NCBI GenBank assembly: GCA_003650185.1
Contig: QMOF01000052.1
Location: 1 to 11,758 of the forward strand
From: Chloroflexota bacterium
Lineage (GTDB): Bacteria > Chloroflexota > Dehalococcoidia > UBA2247 > RBG-13-53-26
Length of the DNA: 11,758 nt
Direction of reading: 5' to 3'
Below are positions 7,001-11,758 of the stretch, one piece after another. The translations under genes were made by a program, and so were the position numbers. Under the pieces are notes generated by a model. The model searched no databases and was not told the origin of the DNA. It saw nothing but the letters and a program-made list of their open reading frames with translations. Position 1 is the first letter of the stretch. The number at the start of each line of letters is the position of its first letter.

Positions 7001-9439
7001 GACTGGGACACCACCAACATCTACGAGAAGTATGATACCGGGCTGACCGGTATCAATGGCCTCACCTTTGTTGGCGACGTGCTCTACATCGGTGCCTCGC
7101 TGAGCCCGGGCAAGATATACAAGAGCGCCCTGCCCGGCACCGTTGAGAAGAGCACCATCGGCGACTACGAAGCCTGTATCGAGGTTGTCGGCGAGGCAAC
7201 CGTCACCAGCGACCCTGTGGCCTTCAGCCTCGAGGCACTCTCTGAGCCCGTCGACCTGATGGTCACCTCACCTGAAGACGGATACGCCAGCGACAGCCCG
7301 GATATCACCATCGCTGGCACGGTCAACGATCCATCCATCGACTACGTCCAGGTGGGGATCGCCCTCCCATCAACAATGCTGGTGGATGACGACATGGAGA
7401 GCGGTGACTCCGTCACTGGGGACGGTGCTTTCCACAAAGAGGGCGTGCCTGGCGAAGGCTGGATGGTCTACGCGGACAAGAATCTGTGGCACCTTTCAGA
7501 CCAGCGCTCCTTCAGCGGTGCACAGTGCTGGGCATACAACAACCCCGATGGCTGGGGCTTCAACACTCCAGGGTTCGCCAATGCGGGAGCCATCGTGTCC
7601 GAGCCCTTCAACATCGGACAGGACTGCCAGCTTAACTTCTGGACCTCGTGGGACACCGACTCCTGGGTTGAGGTCGACCGGAAGCTCATAGACATCTATG
7701 TTGACGGTGAATGGCAGCCATTGGCCTACATCGTCGACGGCGACTGGTACCCCGACCCATTTGGAGGAAGCCGCCAGAGGATCATCGTCCCCATGGCATG
7801 GATGTGGAAAGATCCCATGGCCGGGCCTTTCTCTGGAGATGACCCGAACTGGAACTGGTACGAGGTGAGCGTCGACCTGGGTATGTATGCAGGTGCCACC
7901 GATGCCCAGATACGGTTCAGGTTCGACTCAATGGACGACTGGATGAACGACTTCGAGGGCTGGTACATAGACGACGTCACCGTCGAGGGTGCTGGCTTCA
8001 AGGGGATCAACGCCGAGGTAGTCGACCTCGCCTTCTCCACCAGCTATACACTGGCCGAGGGCTATAACGAGATCACCGTTACTGCCCAGAGCGGCTACAT
8101 ACCCGGAGCGGAGGGCAGGGACTCGGAGACCCTTACCGTCTCGCTGGACACCACCGGCCCCGTCATTGACCTGGACGAACTGCCACATAGCACCGGCCAG
8201 GGTAGCATCGAGCTGTCCGGTACGGTCTACGAGCTGAACTTTGACAACCTTGTCGTGAAGATCAACGACAAGCCATTCTACACGCTTACTGACATACCGG
8301 ATGGGCAGGAGGCGCCCGAGTGGACGTTCTCCACCCAGATTTCCCTGTTCGAGGGAGAGAACGTCATCGTGGCAACGGGGACGGACGCTGCTGGACTGAC
8401 TGGCAGCGACACGGTGAGCATCATCCGCGATTCCACGCCGCCCACGATCGAGGTACTTCCGACTGTCTACTTCCTGGGCGAGACGGCGGCAAGGCCGGGA
8501 GACCTGCTACTCTTCCAGGTCAACGTCACTGACCTGCCACCCGAGGGCACGGACTACGAACCTTCCGGCGTCTCCGAGGTCATGCTCGATCTCCCTGGCA
8601 GTGACTCCGGTGAAGGGGAAGGTGATCGCAACTGGTTTATTCCCGTCAACGAGCTGCCCGAGGCCATCACCGATCAGTGGGGCACCACTGGCGAGTACGT
8701 CATGCCCATGCGTCTGCCAGACGATGCTCCCCCGGGGACCTACTCACTCCCCATCAGGGCCACCGACAACGCAGGCAATGAGGCCACCGGTACGGTCACT
8801 GCCCTGATCGTCTCCACTCTCTCCGCCTACAACATCTACCTGATGCCGGAGTGGAACCTCATCTCGCTGCCGCTGATACCTGACGACAACGATATCGGCA
8901 ACCTGCTCGGCAGCGTGAGGGGAGTTGAGTCAGTGTGGTACTACGATGCGGCCAGCGCAACCTGGCAGGTCTACACCACTGGCGATGCGCCCGACAGCCT
9001 GACCACCATGGAGACGGGCAAGGGCTACTGGGTCTACATGAATGAGGAAGACTTCGAGTACTCCGCGCCACTCGACTATGGGCTGCCGCCAACGCCAGCC
9101 CCGATCAAGTTCAGCTACACCGGGCAGGTGCTGGAGCCGGCAACAGCCCCGCCTACCTACTCTCTGGAACCCGGGTGGAACCTCATCGGTCTGCACTCGG
9201 AGAGAGCAAAAGAGGTAAGTCTATACCTACGCCCGGTTACCGTCCCGCAGCAAGTCTGGGCCTCTCTACTCCAGTACGACAACTACATCAGCTTCGAAAT
9301 GGGCGAGGAGGAAGGAGAGGGCGGAGCAGAGATTTACCTCGGCTGCTTCAGGACTCTGCTGGATACCGACAGCATGGAACCCGGTAAGGGCTACTGGATC
9401 TACCTGGTCGAGCCAGGCGAAGTGGTAGCTCAGCCGTAA
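4055..9439 (+). CDS. Giant secreted multi-domain protein with nested beta-propellers, Ig-like and jelly-roll domains
   Basis: A 1794-residue exported protein with no recognised name. The signal peptide spans residues 1-35 (cleavage after SVSA). Residues 36-165 are an adhesin-like beta domain. Residues about 174-246 carry two NHL-like blades (GIASDGTNLY, GITYLDGYLY). Residues about 295-473 hold three GH43/GH130-like blades (HMWY at 318 and 381, EMWY at 440). Residues 474-744 hold six TolB/PD40 motifs (PSWSPDG first at 487, W718 last). Residues 747-871 hold two more GH43-like blades (HMWY 773, QMWY 833). Residues about 872-1030 hold about four NHL-like blades. An Ig-like domain (1065-1366) is split by a jelly-roll of the immune inhibitor A/MAM type (about 1110-1312, ending GWYIDDVTV). 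Two further Ig/cadherin-like domains follow, then two copies of a W-N-L-I...G-K-G-Y-W repeat (1592-1670 and 1700-1794). It has no transmembrane anchor and no LPXTG. Likely role: extracellular binding scaffold for carbohydrate or protein. I could not verify glycosidase catalytic acids, so no enzyme activity is claimed. Confidence 0.9.
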   Translation: MAKLSHRRWLKLLSPLLITAMLLTSLTVFPTSVSAFTATLAEESTGSLGGSRYLLGEWISFTGQVSFADGEEADIESVSFIVDGPEPLEMQLPVEEGSYSYLDGRLLVTVTWTNMVSYGYEYGYSLEGGTGGGSINYEVLLRPPYLLSNPDAELPETDLAWEISDLSGLSSTRKPQGIASDGTNLYLLVDGTSRDLIIKTDINGNVLDSFNGPNKNTRGITYLDGYLYVYADDYQRVFDVVDEEPEYDQWVDRYRLSIADNCDSALVSGTLVVTVDGEVTDVTYYSDNREFEIDQSEIWDSDAVRGPDVVKLDDTTYHMWYYSDAGMGGMEKIGHATSTDGLTWTKDSANPVLVPGDTGAWDDGGVLHPSVVYDSDTSTFHMWYIGYSGSVRQVGHATSSDGATWTKDENNPVMSPGDAAAWDNSAIHSVDVIANGSFYEMWYAASSDYDFSTKIGYAYSDDGVTWQKLEANPENLTNNAAAEETSPSWSPDGTQIAYERDGDIWIMDADGSSLFIDIGGKEQDPAWSPDGTTIAFASDVTGNFEIWKADVATATATQVTFRPDNGDGVPIHDVEPTWSPDSAKIAFASSDPWGTPSDYDIWVVNADGTDTDMLHETPSACREPAWSPNGNWIAFSEDSNIRVFQPMAGGGSTNHNNLTNDFMATDTDPAWSPDGNRVMFSRNGDLWVLDFNSFEPWNSGVPDPFNEVNGSQQTEPAWSPSGEQIAYASDQTGDSDVWVIGTMANPIMTPDEWCWEENGIFSPTVLLDGSTYHMWYAGINNMDEIRIGHATSTDGKGWNKDGSNPVFNTEWHDFNWEDGDVTAPDVLKTTSYQMWYEGRNWDGNVVAIGKASSFNGSTWSRNPANPVLQEGLQGATVLASYSYTATWPEHSIVKIDATDGSYVNHFHSPNWEKLGGLATDGAELYACRQQWGNEVYQINPDDGSYVSQWLNSDKGYWVDGGDALAYKDGDLYYGKGGAVYVIDWDTTNIYEKYDTGLTGINGLTFVGDVLYIGASLSPGKIYKSALPGTVEKSTIGDYEACIEVVGEATVTSDPVAFSLEALSEPVDLMVTSPEDGYASDSPDITIAGTVNDPSIDYVQVGIALPSTMLVDDDMESGDSVTGDGAFHKEGVPGEGWMVYADKNLWHLSDQRSFSGAQCWAYNNPDGWGFNTPGFANAGAIVSEPFNIGQDCQLNFWTSWDTDSWVEVDRKLIDIYVDGEWQPLAYIVDGDWYPDPFGGSRQRIIVPMAWMWKDPMAGPFSGDDPNWNWYEVSVDLGMYAGATDAQIRFRFDSMDDWMNDFEGWYIDDVTVEGAGFKGINAEVVDLAFSTSYTLAEGYNEITVTAQSGYIPGAEGRDSETLTVSLDTTGPVIDLDELPHSTGQGSIELSGTVYELNFDNLVVKINDKPFYTLTDIPDGQEAPEWTFSTQISLFEGENVIVATGTDAAGLTGSDTVSIIRDSTPPTIEVLPTVYFLGETAARPGDLLLFQVNVTDLPPEGTDYEPSGVSEVMLDLPGSDSGEGEGDRNWFIPVNELPEAITDQWGTTGEYVMPMRLPDDAPPGTYSLPIRATDNAGNEATGTVTALIVSTLSAYNIYLMPEWNLISLPLIPDDNDIGNLLGSVRGVESVWYYDAASATWQVYTTGDAPDSLTTMETGKGYWVYMNEEDFEYSAPLDYGLPPTPAPIKFSYTGQVLEPATAPPTYSLEPGWNLIGLHSERAKEVSLYLRPVTVPQQVWASLLQYDNYISFEMGEEEGEGGAEIYLGCFRTLLDTDSMEPGKGYWIYLVEPGEVVAQP
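8828..9436 (+). repeat. Two C-terminal W-N-L-I/G-K-G-Y-W protein repeats
   Basis: Within the giant protein, residues 1592-1670 and 1700-1794 share a pattern. Each has an aromatic or hydrophobic lead-in, then PEWNLISLPL or PGWNLIGLHS, then a segment containing VW-x-Y or VWASLLQY. Each closes with METGKGYWVYM (1652-1662) or MEPGKGYWIYL (1774-1784), and the protein ends ten residues after the second copy. The placement at the extreme C-terminus of an exported protein without another anchor suggests a surface-retention or sorting role, by analogy with terminal repeats in other large secreted bacterial proteins. That role is inference only. A simple ligand-binding tail is the alternative. Confidence 0.7.
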
Positions 9440-9631
9440 ACGATGGCAGAGGGGGGACCTGGCAACCACGGTTGCCAGGTTCTCCTCAAATGGGAGAACA
9501 CCCCCCTCTTGGCAAGCCCGGTGCTTCGGGCTGCGAAGAGGGGGGGCTGCTTACCCGGTCACGGCGAACCGGAAGAAGAATAGGGGGAATGGTGAAATCG
9601 CCTCGCTTGAATCATAAGGGAGGGCCATCTT
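9440..9631 (+). other. Highly structured intergenic spacer with four consecutive hairpins
   Basis: Seen directly, in order. (A) ACCTGGCAACC 9457-9467 with GGTTGCCAGGT 9470-9480, extendable outward by GGGGGG 9451-9456 against TCTCCT 9481-9486 using G-U pairs. (B) GTTCTCC 9479-9485 with GGAGAAC 9493-9499, which overlaps the outer part of A and so may be an alternative fold. (C) CCCCCCTCTT 9501-9510 with AAGAGGGGGG 9536-9545, enclosing AGCCCG 9515-9520 with CGGGCT 9527-9532. (D) CCGGT 9555-9559 with ACCGG 9568-9572. None is followed by a clear T-run. Hairpin A lies 17 bases after the upstream stop codon and may terminate transcription. The rest sits in what would be the leader of the next gene and could be a cis-regulatory RNA. 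No known riboswitch consensus was recognised. Confidence 0.6.
9616..9624 (+). promoter_or_regulatory. Ribosome binding site of the Fn3-repeat protein
   Basis: AAGGGAGGG ends seven bases before ATG 9632-9634, a near-ideal Shine-Dalgarno position. It supports this start, which also opens a signal peptide. Confidence 0.85.
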
Positions 9632-11758
9632 ATGAGTGACTCCAGGCTATGGAAGTTATCCGGCATCCTTATCGCACTCTGCGTGCTCGCCGCGCTCTTA
9701 CCGTCACCAGTGGCCGCTGTACCCCAGATAGGAATGCAGTTCTACGGAGAAGTGCGCATCGGCGGCGAGCCAGCTTCAGGTACCCCCGATGGCGTCGTGA
9801 TCGAGGCGAAGATCGATGGCACCGCCTATTCCAATACAACCACCAGCAGCGGCCGGTATGGCTACGATCCCGTTTTCGTTGTTCCCGGCGACGACCCCGA
9901 CACACCCGGAAAGGAAGGTGCCACGGAAGGTGACCTCATAGCGTTCTACGTTGGCGGAACCGCAGCCACTACAGCCCGGTTCACCAGCGGAGCATCGGTG
10001 GAGCTGCACCTGGAAGTCACTGAGCTGCCCGCGCCGGTGGTGGTTGTTGGCAGTCCCAATGGCGGCGAGGCATGGGCCGGCGGGACGGATCACGCCATTA
10101 CCTGGGTGACCATTGACAGCGACAAGAGCACAGTAGACATCGATTACTCGACCGACGGCGGCGACACATGGGACTCCGTCGTAACCGGCCTGGCCGACAC
10201 CGGCAGCTACACCTGGACTGTGCCCACCATCAACACCAGTAGCGCCAAAGTCAGAGTCACCGCCACCGATGATAGTGGAAACGACGGCAGCGATACCAGC
10301 GACGCAGCCTTCACCATCGACTCTGTTGCGCCCGCGATCTCCAGCGTTCAGGTGTCAGACATCACCCAGACAGGGGCCACCGTATCGTGGTCAACCAGCG
10401 AGGCAGCTACCAGCCAGGTAGAGTATGGCCTCACTGACTCTTATGGCACGGCCACCAGTCAGACCTCGACCTTGAGCACCAGTCACAGTGTGTCGTTGAG
10501 TGGTCTCACCCCCGGCACGACCTATCACTGCAGAGTAGTTTCCGTGGACCTTGCCGGGAATACCTCAACATCGGTCGATCATACCTTCGACACCCTGTCC
10601 GGAGTTGCCACCATAGCCATCACAAATGTCGCTGCCACCAGCGTTACACCGACCAGCGCCACCATCACTTGGAGCACCGATGTGGCAGCGGACAGCCAGG
10701 TGGAGTACGGCTTGACCACGAGCTACGGGGCCGCCAGCCCTCTGTACCCCAGTCTAACTACCGAACACCGCGTCTCACTGACCAGCCTGTCACCCAACAG
10801 CACCTATCACTACAGGGTGAAGTCAAGCGGGGCCGTATCTGGCGATTATACCTTTGAGACAGGCGGGGAAACCGTACCGCCGACAATATCAAGAATCACA
10901 ACCAGCAGTATCACCGTCACGACTGCCGTCATCACCTGGAGCACCCATGAGCCCGCCACCAGCCAGGTGGTGTACGACGATACCTCCCACGGGGCTGGTG
11001 CTCCTGAGCAGTACACCTGCAGTTCGCCCTTGAATCCAGACATGGTCATCCATCACGGAATGGGGCTGGCCGGTCTCTCGGCCAGCACAACGTACTACTG
11101 CAAGATCGTGTCCAAGGACGCGTGTGACAACCAGGCGGTCTCTGAAGAATTCAGCTTCACCACGGAGGCAGACACAGTGGGCCCTGCTACCCTTGCTGCC
11201 ACTGCGTCCGCTATCACCACCACAACAGCAATCATCTCATGGAATACCGATGAGCCTGCCACCAGCCAGGTGGTGTACGACGACACCTCGCACGCATCCG
11301 GCACGGCGGCTGATTACTCGGAGAGCACCTCCGTGAGGACTGCGCTCCTTCTCAGTCGCAGCATGGGCCTGGCAGGTCTCTCACCCGACACTACCTATTA
11401 TTACCGCGTCATATCAGCGGATGCCTCCGGCAACCAAACGGTGTCCGCCGAGCATAGCTTCGCCACTCTGGCCGACACTGCGGCTCCTGTGATATCAGGT
11501 GTCACCGAGTCAAACGTGAACCTGACCAGCGCCATTATCCTGTGGAACACGGACGAACTGGCCACCACCAGGATAGTGTACGACAGCGCGCCACACGGCA
11601 GCGTCGGTGATTATCCCTTCAGCGCGCCTCTGCCTGCTGATTCAACGGCAGACAGCACCAACCATGGTGTAGCACTGGTCGGGCTCACTCCGGACACCTT
11701 CTACTACTACAGGGTGATCTCTGAGGACGCGTACGGCAATGAGACGGTGTCCATCCAG
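9632..11758 (+). CDS. Secreted Fn3-repeat surface protein, 3' end cut by the window
   Basis: The frame is open for exactly 709 codons and runs off the window, so the C-terminus is unknown. The signal peptide is residues 1-29 (SPVAA then VPQ). Residues about 36-130 form a beta domain in which a G-x-V-x-I-x-G-E-P-A strand, a VVIEAKIDG strand and the PGDDPDTPGKEG loop can be read. It resembles domains seen in other large secreted Chloroflexota proteins. Residues about 134-230 (SPNGGEAWAGG then HAITW, later YSTDGG-x-TW) resemble the Kre9/KNH-like Ser-Thr-rich Ig fold. At least five Fn3 or phosphatase-N-terminal-like repeats follow, with the conserved Trp at 253, 347, 436, 537 and 638; the fifth is cut at its end. 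Repeats 3-5 carry longer inserts than repeats 1-2, at about 101-residue spacing, and cysteines occur in repeats 1 and 3. It shares orientation with the giant protein upstream. Likely a surface stalk or adhesin. A metallophosphatase or other catalytic domain could follow beyond the window. Confidence 0.9.
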   Translation, partial: MSDSRLWKLSGILIALCVLAALLPSPVAAVPQIGMQFYGEVRIGGEPASGTPDGVVIEAKIDGTAYSNTTTSSGRYGYDPVFVVPGDDPDTPGKEGATEGDLIAFYVGGTAATTARFTSGASVELHLEVTELPAPVVVVGSPNGGEAWAGGTDHAITWVTIDSDKSTVDIDYSTDGGDTWDSVVTGLADTGSYTWTVPTINTSSAKVRVTATDDSGNDGSDTSDAAFTIDSVAPAISSVQVSDITQTGATVSWSTSEAATSQVEYGLTDSYGTATSQTSTLSTSHSVSLSGLTPGTTYHCRVVSVDLAGNTSTSVDHTFDTLSGVATIAITNVAATSVTPTSATITWSTDVAADSQVEYGLTTSYGAASPLYPSLTTEHRVSLTSLSPNSTYHYRVKSSGAVSGDYTFETGGETVPPTISRITTSSITVTTAVITWSTHEPATSQVVYDDTSHGAGAPEQYTCSSPLNPDMVIHHGMGLAGLSASTTYYCKIVSKDACDNQAVSEEFSFTTEADTVGPATLAATASAITTTTAIISWNTDEPATSQVVYDDTSHASGTAADYSESTSVRTALLLSRSMGLAGLSPDTTYYYRVISADASGNQTVSAEHSFATLADTAAPVISGVTESNVNLTSAIILWNTDELATTRIVYDSAPHGSVGDYPFSAPLPADSTADSTNHGVALVGLTPDTFYYYRVISEDAYGNETVSIQ
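10955..11283 (+). repeat. 26-bp exact direct repeat inside the Fn3 array
   Basis: Bases 10955-10980 and 11258-11283 are identical. They begin GCCACCAGCCAGG and end TACGACGA, and encode the ATSQVVYDD strand of Fn3 repeats 3 and 4. The copies are 303 bases apart (101 codons), so repeats 3 and 4 are in register and probably arose by relatively recent in-frame duplication or were homogenised by gene conversion. Confidence 0.85.

Noticed and set aside
9500..9575. Cyclic-di-GMP or other known riboswitch in the spacer before the Fn3 gene
   Set aside because: The conserved tetraloop-receptor and junction bases of the classes I know were not found. Only generic hairpins are supported.
9632..9720. Lipoprotein signal with Cys17 in the Fn3 protein
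   Set aside because: The residues before Cys17 (IAL) do not fit a lipobox, and the cysteine sits in the middle of the hydrophobic segment. A standard signal peptidase I site follows at A29.

Overview
The window looks like a fragment of a GC-rich, free-living bacterial genome whose visible genes all encode exported, multi-domain, beta-rich proteins. The domain vocabulary (PKD, carboxypeptidase-regulatory-like, Fn3/phosphatase-N-terminal-like repeats of the form W-S-T-x-E-x-A-T-S-Q-V-x-Y, TolB-type and NHL-type propeller blades, and a C-terminal W-N-L-I...G-K-G-Y-W repeat) is typical of uncultured Chloroflexota, especially Dehalococcoidia-like sediment or groundwater lineages. That placement is inferred from architecture and base composition. 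No marker gene is present to confirm it.

Layout: bases 1-894 hold no convincing gene. They contain a large imperfect hairpin (25-83), three tandem copies of a 124-bp palindrome-rich repeat (107-467), an isolated perfect 10-bp hairpin (515-539), and a cluster of hairpins (799-877) just past the 3' end of the first gene. A minus-strand gene (895-3738) encodes a secreted subtilisin-family protease with all catalytic residues, followed by two CarbopepD-like, one Fn3-like and two PKD domains. A 316-bp divergent intergenic region (3739-4054) with several inverted repeats separates it from a plus-strand gene (4055-9439) for a 1794-residue secreted protein. Next come 192 bp that are almost entirely foldable (9440-9631), then a plus-strand gene (9632 to beyond the window end) for a secreted Fn3-repeat protein. 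That last reading frame is open for 709 codons and has no stop before base 11758.

The most striking signal is inside the 1794-residue protein. Its domains appear nested rather than strung end to end. A six-motif TolB-like propeller sits between blades three and four of a five-bladed GH43/GH130-like propeller. That composite sits between blades of an NHL-like propeller. Further on, a jelly-roll domain of the immune-inhibitor-A/MAM kind splits a bacterial Ig domain. The second and third most interesting signals are the tandem structured repeats at the left edge and the serial hairpins between the second and third genes.

Taken together, the three genes look like a cell-surface or extracellular module: one secreted protease, one giant adhesin/ligand-binding scaffold and one Fn3 stalk-like protein. 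The protease may process or degrade extracellular protein, and the other two probably bind polymers or other surface proteins. None of the non-protease domains shows a catalytic signature that I could verify by eye.
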